64,000 nucleotides of DNA from Odobenus rosmarus divergens (GCF_000321225.1 NW_004450562.1:1673256-1737255); one strand, 5' to 3'. Shown: positions 36,770 to 47,734, numbered from the stretch's first letter. Notes: generated by a model not told the origin, from the letters alone. Made by a program: numbers and translations.

Positions 36770-38440
36770 CTAAAATCCAGACTTCTCAGAGAGATTTGCT
36801 TGAGGAATTATGCCTTTGAGGGTGCTTTAAAAGCCATCAGCTTCCCAAAGGAAGACTCCTACAGGTTATCCTGAGTTGCCGGTCAATTCTGTGTGTGGCA
36901 GGCACCGCGAGGGAGAACATCTTCAAGCTGAGGGGAATCTGGTTAGCCTTCCTCCCTATCAGATATGATGCCTTCCTGCTCCTTCTGAAAACCTGCTATT
37001 TGCTTGGCATACACAGATACACCACTGTTTCCTTCCCCCAGTACAGAGACACCACTGCCTTTTTCCTTTCCCCTGGATAGGAACTGTCACAAAAGAGCTG
37101 CTTCCACCAAATTTAATTTTTTGTATTTCTCTCTACAAGATCTGCTTTACAGAATCTTAATTCAATTTTCTTCAAATGTTGCATTAGCAAAAGTCTGGAA
37201 TGTGCCCCCTTCTGCTCATATTCCTCTTACAGCAATGACATGACAGTCTGTTTTGTTTTTCATTATAATTTAGCCTATGGGAATATTCTGTTCCATGTAA
37301 ACATAAATAAAGGGAGGTTTGATTTAAGACAAAAATTTCAAATTAAGAGGGGAAATATTTAGTTCAAGATACAGGAGGGCAATTTGCTGCTCTGTGCAAA
37401 GACTTGCTAACTAACAGATATTAGTTGCATTAAATATACAGTAGAGGGAAAATTAAAATATATTGTCTTTTGGGAAATATATATATACATATATGCATGT
37501 ATATACTTTTATATATCTCACCGATGAGAAAAAAAAATAATTGATCAGATACCCTGAGTGCTAAACCTTGGAGTTAGTGACCTATTTTCTGGCAGTTATT
37601 CATTTCCAACCAAAAAGTTAATGTGATAAGGCAAGTGTCTGGACAGTAACTGATCATCCATGGACAACAGGTTTAGCAAAGCTCTGGCCCATAGTGAAGT
37701 CCAGATGTATTCGGTTTTCCTACTATCAATCATCAATAACCCTTCCAGGGAGTCTGGTTGGGTGTATTGCACATAGAAAGCTACATTGGCAGAGTTAAGT
37801 GGTCAACAGAGAAGTTTTCTCATCACTGAACTAGAATAATGGGAACAAATGAGAAGTATAGTGAGCAATTCTACACTAATGCCTGGTGTGCTAGTGTGTG
37901 CCTGGTGTGCCTGGTGAAGTGTCAGAGGCCCTTCATTTTACTTGCCCTCCCTCCCTTCCAAATTTACCATTTTTTAAAGATTTTTTTTTTAATGGAAGAT
38001 TTTTTGTTTTGAAGTTGTTTGACTTTGGTTAGATTTTGCACTTGACCTTGACTTTTAAAAGGTCACCTTTTAAAACACGTTTCCATTTCTCATGTGGCAT
38101 GAAATCACATCTTGCACACTTTTGTGGGGCCTTTCCTATCAGTTTGGACGGAATGATATTGAACAGTTATTGACTAAATCAGACCTGCCTGGCCTGGGAT
38201 GCAACTCTTCTATGATGAGCACACTGTGTCCATACTCAAGCTCTGTTTTCTCCTTTAAATTTGTTTGCAAAACAGACATCATCTCATGAAAGTCAAATGT
38301 GCAATTAAACAGAAACCAATTTCAGAGAGTCGGCCTTGAAAGTAAGTGACCCACTGGCGTTTTTAGAATGTTTACTGTAAAGGAGAGCCTGGTAGAAAGA
38401 AGGCAAAACTTGAATCTTTACATTTGGTGGTATCTGTGTT
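36770..38440. other. Intronic sequence; (TA)-rich tract at 37480-37518
   Basis: Contains an AT/ATAC simple tract around 37480-37518. At 38043-38065 there are two nuclear-receptor half-sites, TGACCTTGA and AAAGGTCA. Otherwise nothing recognised. Confidence 0.45.
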
Positions 38441-38444
38441 ATGT

Positions 38445-38695
38445 AATAATAAGTAATTGCTAACATTTGTGTGGTTGTATCAGGCACCGCACAGAATCTC
38501 GACATGCATTATCACATTTAACTCTCACAAAGATTTAAGAGATAGTAATTGTCATCCTTCTTAGTTCAATTATGAGGAAATCTAGGTTTCAGAGTCATTA
38601 AGTAACTTGCCAGGGAAACAAACAATAGAACAATAGATATTACTGAAATTCAAACCCAGGTATATTCAGTTCCAAAGCTCTGGCACTAAATTAGT
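38445..38695 (-). repeat. MIR SINE relic, nearly full length
   Basis: AAGTAATTGCTAACATTTGT, ATCACATTTAACTCTCACAA, GTCATTAAGTAACTTGCCAG, GAAATTCAAACCCAGGTATA and CCAAAGCTCTGGCACTAAAT are in inverted MIR order. Confidence 0.88.
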
Positions 38696-38806
38696 ATCCT
38701 AATCAAGTACCTTAATCAAGTCTTGAGGACATGAGTGATATTTTATTTATGTAGATAAGTTTAAAGAAATCATAATAGGCTAAAAATCGAAAGAAGTAAT
38801 TTCTTA

Positions 38807-38808
<2 letters not shown>

Positions 38809-38838
<30 letters not shown>
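38809..38838. repeat. (TG)15 microsatellite
   Basis: Fifteen uninterrupted TG units; likely length-polymorphic. Confidence 0.97.
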
Positions 38839-38839
<1 letters not shown>

Positions 38840-38849
38840 CACCCAGTAA

Positions 38850-41800
38850 TCAGTAATACCACACACATGTCTTCTACCAGGACTTAGAGAAGGGCTCCTT
38901 GCTCCTCCCATCCCTCATTGCCTTTTATCAGGTCTCCCAAGGAAGGAGAATGGAGAGAACAATTTAGGATGGGGACAGTAGCTCTTCCTGGCACTCATCC
39001 TCTGGCCTCTTCCATATGGGAAAGTCGGTTGGCCTCAGACTCCCAAACACCCTTTGTAGCAGGATGACAAGAGGTGCCTGCATTTGCCATCTCAGTGTCC
39101 TGAAAGCGCACCGTGTTGCCTCTACAGAGCTTCCTGGCCTAGCCGCACTTGGCGGAACCCAAGGATGGCTCAGCGGCCTACTTAGGTCATGCCCTGAATA
39201 AGTAGTGGGGTAAAAGCTGGTGCATGGAGCAAAGAGCTTCCACAGGACTTCGTGGCCCCTGTGTTAGGAAATTCCAGTCGTGTGCTATTAGGTTTCAAAG
39301 ACAAAATTCTCCGTAATTGGAGTAAACTATTTCTTGAGGTCAGTTTTAGGTGGGCGACAGAGAGCAAACCGCATTAAGGAGTCTGGGCTGCCAAAGCGTG
39401 GCCTTTACAAATCTGGTCTGTTCTTTGTCCTTGCTGGAACTTGTGGTTGCTCAAATATATCTCACCCTGTGGGCCCCACCTTATGTGAGCTGAGCGGCTT
39501 TGCTTTCTGCGTGGGCCCTTCTGCATACACAATACATCATTCTGCTGGTGGGTAGTGTTGATATTAATTGATATCAGAAGACTTTCGTTTCTCAAGATGC
39601 TTTTTAAAAATCCTGCTTTTAAAATTGAGGCAAATGAGCATCTATCTCCAGGGCTGATCACAGCAAACCTCCACCCATCCTCACCCCAGGGGTGAGAGAG
39701 AGGCTGTTTTGAACAGGATCTTTCGTCACCGTCTGTCTTAAGTCACCTCCTACTGAACTTACGGTTGAAGATTCAGGGTCATGAGGGAAAGAAAACAGTA
39801 ATTAACTGGGAAAAGTTGATTGAGCGGAATTTTTTTTCCCACAGTATGATTAGAACATGACTGCGGGCTGAGCACCATACATAATGTAGGTTCTCCCTTG
39901 CATGTCATTATCCAAACATTTCTTAATGCTTTTTAAGCATCTGCTTTTGTAATTGAATGTGTTCCTAAAGATGGGTCAGCTCACTAAAACAAGAACCTGC
40001 AAGGAAAAAAAATGTGTTACTACTCCCCTCCCCCGCCCCAACCCAATTTATAACAGTTCCTAATTGGTCTGCCTCATTTACAATTCCTAAAATTAATTTT
40101 GGACCCTCTCTCAGAGCTCAAGTCATCATTAATAGAGCGACAGCAACAGGGAGTGAAATAGAAATGTTTATAAAGCTCCCTTTTAAATTGACTGTGATAA
40201 GTGATGTAGTGATGTATTACCATCAGAGGATTCTGGAGCTCTCTTTGTGAAGGTTAGCCACAGGCAACACTCAAAAGAAGGCATTTATCTTGGTGGGAGA
40301 CGCCCTTCAGTCTTCTTTTGTTTTATTCCATTGAGGTTTTTCTTTTCAGGGTGGCTCAAACCATTTTTTTTGGTGTTTTATTAGCTGTATCTTGACTACC
40401 TCCTACAAACTGAATGACAGCAAAGGGCTATTAAATGTGTTCTTGCACATATTTTTATCCATTGTTAACCCTGACTAAATGTGTGTGAGGGCACAGAAGT
40501 CCCCCCTCTTTTTACTTCATTGTTGCCCATATTTGTTAAAGAAATTATTCCCCTTGACGTTTGTTTAGGCTGCACTTTGATAAAATGCTGTCTATGGTCC
40601 ACTTTCTTAGCTTGGCATTCAGCAGACTCTTATAGATTTATTTCTCTTTGCATTATCTTATCTTCCTTTCTAGCTTATTTGGGCTTCCTTTTCATATTTT
40701 AAGCTACATTTTGGGGCATAGACAGATCACCTTAGTAATTGTATACTAAAGCACTGCAGTGTTCTAAAGATAATTTTGCAAGCCTTTGGCATATACTTAA
40801 CCCCACTAACTATCTAAAGATGAGAAAATATGTTCTTTTCATGTTGTCTGTGAACAGAAAGGACAGATTAACTGCTGAAGGTGATTTCAGACTTATAGAA
40901 ACTTTCTTCAGGTTGATGGGACCGTAACAATTTCTGAAGCAATGTAAATCTGGCCTTGAATCTAGATGATTCACCTGATGGGGAGAATAATGAGGATTTT
41001 TCTTTGTGTTTCCAATTTATATCCAAATGTCTTTTCACAGGTACACACTTTATGTTTAAGCATGTTTTTAAAACATGTAAATGTAAAAGGGCATTAGAAA
41101 TGCAAATATTTCAGTTTTCCCAGACTTTCCCTATTGGAAAAAAGAAGTGGTAACATTTAAGCTTCCTAATTTATTACAATGTTTGCCATTTTCTCAAAAC
41201 AGGCCTCTGTGTATTTTCAGTAAAGTATTTGTCATTTGGCTTTAAGTAGATGTATTAGCAAATTGCCTTATGGGAATTGCAAAAAGTGTAGAATCTTGAT
41301 ATAGGGCTGGCAAATGAAATTAATCTTTAAAAAATGTATGTTCAGTATCCCTCACCCTCAAAAGCCCCTGACTCTAAAGCAGGGATAATGAAAACCCATA
41401 ACTTTGCAGAATTAGCTTACAGTGATTTAAATTATTAGTTGAAATGTATCAGCTTGATAAAGGATTATTTAAAACTCATTTTATAAAGCTTATTGCTTAA
41501 AAAAAAACACAAATGCAATGATTCTATCAGCCTAGAATTTAGAGTTTTCTTTGCCAGTCGTCCCTGTACAAGTAAGAAGTGGCCAGATATAGCCTTAACA
41601 TATTCAGAACATCTTTCCAGATATCCTAAAGTGTGAAATGTTTATATTTTTCTAGGTTTATACACTTTTATTTTCTACCAATTACTGTTTGACTTAAATA
41701 GACTAGAATTATTGAATGTAGATTTCAAGCAAGTTATTTTAAAAGAAATTATCATTAGTTTATGGTCAATATTTAAAGGAGAGTATATATATTTATATAT

Positions 41801-41980
41801 TATATATATAAAATCCTTGTTACATTAATTTTGTTCAGAGTTCTATGATTGTATAATACCAGCATTTATAAAACATATTTGTTAGCCAGAAGCAAACAAA
41901 ACAAAGTAAAAAAAAAAATAAGGAAAATGTTACAAGGAACAAAATGAGTTATTTTGCATCAATTTAATGTTGATGAGTAG
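38850..41980. other. Intronic sequence, nothing recognised apart from an (AT)n tract
   Basis: About 3.1 kb with no recognised dispersed repeat. An A/T-only tract lies at about 41783-41812. Frames at 39-41 kb are short and unsupported. Together with 23.7-30.3 kb it is the emptiest part of the intron. Confidence 0.45.
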
Positions 41981-41987
41981 TGGTTTT

Positions 41988-42541
41988 AAATGTACGTACG
42001 ACGTGGATGGAACTGGAGGGTGTTATGCTGAGTGAAATAAGTCAGTCAGAGAAAGACATGTATCATATGACCTCACTGATACGAGGAATTCTTTGAGGTT
42101 TGCTGGAGTGGTGGGGGGTGGGAGGGATTGGGTGGCTGGGTGATAGACATCGGGGAGGGTATGTGCTATGGTGAGCACTGTGAACTGTACAAGACTGATG
42201 AATCACGGATCTGTACTTCTGAAACAAATAATGCAATATATGTTAAGAAAAAAAAAGAAGAAGAAGAAGAAGATAGCAGGAGGGGAAGAATGAAGGGGAG
42301 TAAGTCGGAGAGGGAGACGAACCATGAGAGAGGATGGACTCTGAAAAACAAACTGAGGGTTCTAGAGGGGAGGGGGGTGGGGGGATGGGTCAGCCTGGTG
42401 ATGGGTATTAAGGAGGGCACATATTGAATGGAGCACTGGGTGTTATACGCAAACAATGAATCATGGAACACTACATCAAAAACTAATGATGTAATGTATG
42501 GTGGTTAACATAACAATAAAAAAATTATTTAAAAAATGTAC
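41988..42541 (+). mobile_element. 5'-truncated L1 3' end (copy B)
   Basis: The body is about 41996-42533. It starts in ACGTGGATGGAACTGGAGGG and carries GTGAAATAAGTCAGTCAGAG, an older tail ATGCAATATATGTTAAG followed by A9 and (GAA)n, and GAAGAATGAAGGGGAG. A G-rich block at 42367-42389 precedes the end GGTTAACATAACAATAAAAAA. Direct repeats AAATGTAC lie at 41988-41995 and 42534-42541, the left one preceded by TTTT as expected of the L1 endonuclease. An alternative 11-base duplication, TTTTAAATGTA (41984-41994 and 42556-42566), also exists. It is inverted relative to copies A and C. Confidence 0.92.
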
Positions 42542-42549
42542 TTTTTAAA

Positions 42550-43230
42550 AAATGATTTTAAATGTAGTTTAAGGTATAATAATTAATAATAATAGGATTT
42601 GGGACTATATTTAGTAAAACATCTGTAAAGAATTAGGAATTGATACGTGTTTTATGATCAGCAGTTTTCTGATCAACAGAAAACAGAATTAGAAATTAAT
42701 TTGTTGGGACTTTTAGTGATATTACAAGAGGTTAAATAAGTGTTAAGTCATGAAAAGCTTAAATTATAGAATTACAGGGCAAAAGGAGTTTAAAAGGGTC
42801 TTTCTTTATGTTGATAATGACTTTTAACAGTTATTGAAGCTGTGTAATTCTGAATTTTTACCTGAAAGAGGAAAATGGGTTGAAAAGGACCATAGGACAT
42901 AACACATAAAAGTGGACACAGGGAACCTACTTAGGCAATGATTAGAACTGTCCACACGGGAGATGATGGTAGATTGTACCAGACATGTGTATGCGAAAGT
43001 ATGTGTATGTGCACTTACCTGCGTATAGAGTGAGAGGCACAGAGAGAACATAATAAATACCTTGATGGGGAAATGAACAAATGTCACATATGCCAAGCAT
43101 TTGAAGCATGCACCTGCAGTTTATTTGATGACTGAGAAGTTTCATTTACAATTTTTTAATGTTTACGCTCATGATATTTTGTGAGAAAGAAGAAGAATGC
43201 AGGAAGGTATAGGCAGAAAAAAAGCAAAAA
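42550..43230. other. Intronic sequence, nothing recognised
   Basis: A/T-rich DNA without identifiable elements or exon-like segments. Confidence 0.45.
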
Positions 43231-43234
43231 CCAG

Positions 43235-43345
43235 CCTATCCATTTCACCACCATGAGATAATGACTATTAGCATTTGGTGTCTTTCCTTCCGATTTTTTC
43301 TATGAATATAGTTTTATGTTTGGGGGATCTTATTGTGTATACACA
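43235..43345 (+). repeat. Ancient L1 3'-UTR-like fragment
   Basis: GTGTCTTTCCTTCCGATTTTTTCTATG and the ATTTCACCACCATGAGATAATGACTATTAGCA region resemble the old mammalian repeat that reads CACCCAGAGATAACCACTGTTAA. It is diverged, and the assignment is tentative. Confidence 0.45.
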
Positions 43346-43903
43346 TGCACATCAAGAACTGTTGAGGATTCTGAGATTTTTCCTTAGTGACATGCTAACA
43401 GGTCAGCCTGCCTCAGTTTCATGGATGCAGGTAGATGACCAGAGACTTTGAGGTCAGAAACAAAGGACTTCATTGCTCAAGGTGCAGAGAACAGTGTCAG
43501 CATATTTATGTCGGTTCTCCTTTCCTCAAGTCCCATGGAGGCAAGGCAGAGCGGTGAGATGAATAGCTGTACCTACTGTGGGTTGAATTACAAGGGAAGA
43601 ATCCTGAGCTTACAGAACCTGAATCTTTTATAATGGCAGTAATATGACTGCCCTTTGCTCTGGACGGAGATGCTATTATATGAGGGCAGTAAGCATGTCT
43701 ACCCTTTGATCCTAAGGGAGAAACTGTCTTTCTTCCAAGGCTATTCACTATACAAACATTCTGGAAAGGTTGTGAGAAAAGAAGAGAGTGCCTTTGCTTG
43801 TAAAATGTGCAGAAAAATGAGACACATGGAGAATTGTCTCTCAACAAATAAATGTTTTCACAGATCTTTTTTCATCAGCATTTTAAACGCTGCATATAGC
43901 TGT

Positions 43904-44123
43904 AAAGAGTGAAATATGGAGGGGCACCTGGGTGGCTCAGTCGGTTAAGTGTCTGACTTCAGCTCAGGTCATGATCTCAGAGTCCTGGCATTGGAATCAA
44001 GCCCCACGCCCCACACGGAGCTCCACAGTCAGTGGGGAGTCTGGCACTCTTGCTGGCACATGCACACTTGCTCTCCCTCTCAAATAAATAAAAATCTTTT
44101 TAAAAGAAAGAGTGAAATGTGGA
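43904..44123 (+). mobile_element. Carnivoran tRNA-Lys SINE with 17-base target-site duplication
   Basis: The body is 43921-44106: head GGGGCACCTGGGTGGCTCAG, CAGCTCAGGTCATGATCTCAG, GAGCTCCACAGTCAGTGGGG, then CTCTCCCTCTCAAATAAATA. The direct repeat AAAGAGTGAAATATGGA (43904-43920) recurs as AAAGAGTGAAATGTGGA (44107-44123), one mismatch apart. The internal A and B boxes are remnants of the tRNA ancestor; it is not a tRNA gene. Confidence 0.96.
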
Positions 44124-44945
44124 GATACAGCATAATCTATGATCAGTCCCCAGTTTTCCTACTAACGATTTCTTAGGTTGTTTCCATTAAAAAAGCTTCA
44201 CATGGACATTTCAATTTGGGGCAGAGTGACCTTAGGTGTGTTGTAGTTAAGTTGGAGTAGGTAGTGAATGGGCTCTCCCTGATTTGAAGGCTGTGCAGCC
44301 TCTTCAGCTTGGCTTTATGTACAAATATGCATGAGCTGTGAATGGTATGTCTGTTGTCTCAAGATGTTATCCAGAGGGAGACAGGCTGTGTGAAGCTGGA
44401 TTTGAATGCTGCTGTTGATAGTCCAGCCTGCACTGGTTTTCTTCTGGAAAGTGGACATATTCCCTGACATTTCTGCTGCTCATATGTCTGAGTGAGTCCC
44501 CAACAGAAGCTCCTACTGCCTGCCATTAGCAGGGCCCGGAGAAGGGGGAAAATCTGAGATCCAAATAATGACCATCTTGTTCAAACATCTGGAGGGGGCC
44601 TGGTCTGGAGGGGGCCTGGTCTGGGAATTAAGAAAGACAAAACAGGATCATAACCAGGTTTTAGTCCTGGGACTTGTATGCAAAGAAAATATCCAGTGCA
44701 GAGGCTTTCCCAGGGCTGTGAGGTCTTGTAAGGTATCTAGGATGTGGCAGAAGTGACACAGATTGAGACAAGACTTCCTTAGTGTGAAGAAAGACTAAAT
44801 GAAGACACCAGGAGAGCCATTTTCTAGTTAGAAACAGTCCCCCCAAATTCCATGTTGAAATTTGCGACAGATGTTGCCAGAAAATTGAACTGTAAAATGG
44901 GAGGAGGCAACTCTAAGCAATAATCAGAGATTAAGGGGTCAAAGC
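44124..44945. other. Intronic sequence, nothing recognised
   Basis: Contains a short tandem duplication, GGAGGGGGCCTGGTCTGG repeated near 44590-44620. No gene or repeat family recognised. Confidence 0.45.
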
Positions 44946-44950
44946 ATTAT

Positions 44951-45117
44951 AATTTATTTTTTAGAGGGTGAAGAGAGGCAGAGGGAGAGGATCTCAAGCA
45001 GGCTCCACACCCAGCATGGAGCCCTACCTGGGGCTCAATCTCATGACCCTGAGATCATGACCTGAGCTGAAATTAAGAGTCAACAGCCCAACTGAGTGAG
45101 CCACCCAGGAGCCCCAA
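44951..45117 (-). mobile_element. Carnivoran tRNA-Lys SINE, inverted
   Basis: Reading + strand: TTATTTTTTAGAGGGTG, GCAGGCTCCACACCCAGCAT, CAATCTCATGACCCTGAGAT, CATGACCTGAGCTGAAATTA and the head complement GAGTGAGCCACCCAGGAGCC. Target-site duplications are not clear. Its T-rich tail complement provides a pyrimidine tract on the host sense strand. Confidence 0.93.
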
Positions 45118-45223
45118 AATTGATAAGGTTTTTAAAGATTACTTTGGGTTTTGTTCTAGGGAGACCAGTGGGTTGCAGGAGTAGATGCTGATAGTTGGGA
45201 GAAGTTTGGTAGCAGTAGATCAG

Positions 45224-45454
45224 TTTAGATAAGGAATGTCTTTTCAGGTGCTTGGATGACTCAGTCGGTTAAGCATCTGCCTTCAGCTCAGGTCATGAAC
45301 CCAGGGTCCTGGGATCGAGTCCTGCTTTGGGCTCCCTGCTCCTTGGGGAGTCTGCTTCCCCCTCTGTTCTTCCTCCTGCTCATGCTCTCTCTCTCTCTCT
45401 CTCAAAAATAAATAAATAAATAAAATCTTTTAAAAATGTTTAGATAAGGAATGT
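45224..45454 (+). mobile_element. Carnivoran tRNA-Lys SINE with perfect 16-base target-site duplication
   Basis: The body is 45240-45438: GGTGCTTGGATGACTCAGTC head, CAGCTCAGGTCATGAACCCA, GGGTCCTGGGATCGAGTCC, a long CTCTCT tract and (AATA)n ending AATCTTTTAAAAATG. TTTAGATAAGGAATGT flanks it at 45224-45239 and 45439-45454 without a mismatch, making this the youngest-looking SINE in the window. It lies about 670 bases upstream of the ERC2 exon. Confidence 0.96.
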
Positions 45455-45787
45455 ATTTTGGAGTAAAACCTACTGAAGTTTTGATGGGGTGTCTCTGGGA
45501 AGAGAAGAAAGGGAAGGAATCAAGGATGACGTCTAGGTTTGGGGCTTGGGCTACTCAGTGGATGATGGTATAATTACTAGATAAGAAGGCTGAGGAAGGA
45601 ATGGTTTTTGGTGGAATAGCAGGAAAGCATCATTAATTACATTGAGAATGGAAAGCACTACCCTACTAAATATCTCTGCCCCTTCAAAAGAAAATCTTGC
45701 GTGAAAAAAAATGATACTGATATTTAAATTGTTGGCCAGTTTTGTTGGGTTGTCTTGGAGTACCTAGAACTTTACTTGGCCAATGGC

Positions 45788-45820
45788 TGGATGGGTGGAT
45801 GGATGGATGGGTGGATGGAT
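45788..45820. repeat. (GGAT)n microsatellite
   Basis: GGATGGGTGGATGGATGGAT and onward, eight imperfect units, about 290 bases upstream of the exon. Confidence 0.9.
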
Positions 45821-46107
45821 TAAAGTGTCCTAGAAGTGAATGCTCAGATTGACTCCCTCCATTTCTAATTTGCAGCTTTGTCTATGAAACAATGAAAGAT
45901 GACTCCTTCAGAGGAACTGGTGCATGTGTCTCAGGGATTCTGATCCAGAATACTTTGTCCATTCTGAGAATCAAAGAGTTAGTTTGTCTTAAACATTGTC
46001 CATAATTCCTTCCCATTAAGACAGTGTTCTATGGTTTATTTCAACTGTAAATGACAATTATTTTTTTTTACATTTCATAAAAATCACAATAATTTTTATT
46101 TTACCAG

Positions 46108-46255
46108 ACAGGAAGCGCTGCTTGCGGCAATCAGTGAAAAAGATGCAAATATTGCCTTGCTGGAATTGTCTGCTTCCAAAAAGAAAAAGACACAGGAAGA
46201 AGTTATGGCCCTCAAGCGGGAAAAAGATCGACTTGTGCATCAGTTAAAGCAGCAG
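46108..46255 (+). CDS. ERC2: ERC2 (CAST/ELKS family) internal coding exon, C-terminal coiled coil
   Basis: A single 148-base exon bounded by an acceptor (AATTTTTATTTTACCAG) and a donor (CAG followed by GTGGGG). The first base completes a split codon, then 49 codons follow, so it enters at phase 2 and leaves at phase 0. The peptide begins QEALLAAISEKDANIALLEL and ends KREKDRLVHQLKQQ, a charged, leucine-spaced coiled coil. I recognise it from the ELKS/Rab6-interacting/CAST family. The SASKKKKTQEEVM stretch and the H before QLKQQ match my recollection of ERC2; ERC1 has SSSKKKTQEEVA and Q there. ERC2 is a presynaptic cytomatrix scaffold that binds RIM, Munc13, Bassoon/Piccolo and liprin-alpha. 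Its RIM-binding C-terminal motif lies in a later exon outside the window. Because 148 is not a multiple of three, skipping this exon would shift the frame. No other exon of the gene is recognised here. The family is near certain; the paralogue is probable. Confidence 0.93.
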
Positions 46256-46276
46256 GTGGGGCCTCCTGCACGAAAG
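46256..46276 (+). other. ERC2: Possible alternative 3' extension of the ERC2 exon (7 codons)
   Basis: Directly after the exon donor, 21 in-frame bases encode VGPPARK and end in AAAG followed by GTGTGT, a second plausible donor. By eye it is about as good as the first (CAG then GTGGGG): both have G at +3 and +5, and the distal one also has T at +6. Its use would add seven residues after KQQ with no frame change. This is read from sequence only; I do not know of a transcript that uses it. Confidence 0.35.
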
Positions 46277-47734
46277 GTGTGTTTTGCTGGTTTTGGGGCC
46301 TTGGGTGCTTTCTCTGGGTTTAGCTACTCTTCATCCTCCCATGTCCATCATGCCAGCTCAAGCAGCTAAAACCAGGTAGGAATGAAATGGCCCAAGTTGT
46401 TGCTGGGACATCATTTTACTGCTTTTCTGTGTTTCTGTGCATGTGCCTGGGCTTGTGTGGTTTGCAGCCAGCACTATTTTCTTTCCTTTTATATTCACAT
46501 CATCTCCCCAGAAATAGCTGTCAGGTCTCTTCCTTCCAGTGGACTTTGTATGATTTCTGACTAAATCTTAGAAACTACTATTTAAATTCTGGGCACCTTC
46601 GTTACCTTCTGTCTTGCTCACGTTCTGGGCCCCATCAGTAACTCTCCTCATCCAGTTCTTTAGATTTCTTTCTTTCCATACTTCCAACCTTGGTTCTTCA
46701 ACTAGTTCCTTTAGGACCTTTCGACTAAGGAATATCTCCCAGCCCCTAGCACTGCCAGACTATGCTTGGAGACCTCCCCAGCCATTATTTAGTTAAACAT
46801 TTTTTTAATCACCTATTTACTCAATTATCCATCTTTTTCCTCCTCTCTAGGCCACTGTATTTCTTCTGAGGGAAAAGAAAGGAGGGAAAAATGAAGGAGG
46901 GGCAAAGTCCTAACTTGTACAGAAAGCAGTTCTTTTCTTTTTGGAGGGTTTTCTGGAAGTGGTTTGAATGGAAATTGCACCTGAAGCATATTGCAAAATC
47001 ATTCCTGAAATCTTCAGACCTTATTTCTTCTCCATATATAACTTGGGGGCTTTGGTTAAAGATATTCAGCAATGGTTAAAGATATTCACTTGGATTCTAA
47101 CTTCATTATGAAACCGACTCAGCATATATTATGGCTCAGTGGTCTGTGGTCTCACAAGGTGGCTGTCACATCTTAGCTTGGGCCACATGTGGCTCTGAAG
47201 CTCTCTAAATGCCACATGGTGCCACATGGAGTGTGTCCACATCAGTTTCAGCCCCCAGGACTGGTTCTCTGTCTGCTAGGGTGATCTGGGCATAGAGTGC
47301 AAGGTGAGTGGAAGAGAAGCCCAAAGAAATAAGTCCCTTCCCTTCACAAATGGGCCAACCCTTTCCCTCCTCAGGAAAGAAAAGGCATCCTTTGGCCCTA
47401 AACCAGAGTCCATTTCTCATAGGGCTGCCTTGCTGAGAGAGAGAGACCACTGCCATGCCTGGGTGCCCTCTCCTGCAGAGGGAGGGTCCCGGTCACTGCC
47501 AGACATCGGGGTCATTCCACAGAGCAGCATGCCTCGCTAGCGCTGGCCCTGGGGGTTGGGAACCGCTTACATCTGACTTCTTCGTTTGGGGCTGTGCATC
47601 TTCTACACTGGGTTTCCACTCACCTGGCCACAGAAAGTCAAGACAAGCCCCCTTCTTCGCTTTCTCCTAACTCCTTCCCTGTGAGCCCTGAGCCCTCCCC
47701 TCCTGCACCTAACCATTGTAGCTTTCTCCCACAG
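46277..47734. other. Proximal downstream intron
   Basis: Reading on from the exon without splicing, the frame stays open to a TAA at 46367-46369, adding 37 residues after KQQ. There is no obvious AATAAA nearby to support a terminal exon. No repeat recognised. The stretch ends in the pyrimidine-rich approach to the candidate cassette exon. Confidence 0.5.

Larger units (their letters stand above)
1..46107 (+). other. ERC2: Upstream intron of ERC2 (3' part)
   Basis: Everything left of the exon acceptor is intronic by inference. I found no second segment encoding ELKS-family coiled coil with splice sites. The acceptor region is T/A-rich (TTATTTTTTTTTACATTTC, then AATTTTTATTTTACCAG). A 46 kb or longer intron fits a very large, neuronally expressed gene. 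It holds the repeats listed separately. Confidence 0.85.

Noticed and set aside
42128..42471. Pairs of roughly 100-codon frames on both strands within L1 copies A, B and C
   Set aside because: They recur in every copy of the L1 3' UTR (also 21959-22275 and 54847-55245), a non-coding region.
43921..44000. tRNA genes at the SINE heads
   Set aside because: The A/B-box similarity comes from the tRNA-Lys ancestor of the SINE. There is no cloverleaf with mature ends or terminator.
46101..46111. Alternative acceptor at the exon start (CAG ACAG)
   Set aside because: The second AG is four bases downstream and would shift the frame, so it is unlikely to be productive.
46108..46255. Assigning the exon to ERC1
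   Set aside because: The SASKKKKTQEEVM stretch and the histidine before QLKQQ fit ERC2 as I recall the paralogues. A direct alignment would settle it.
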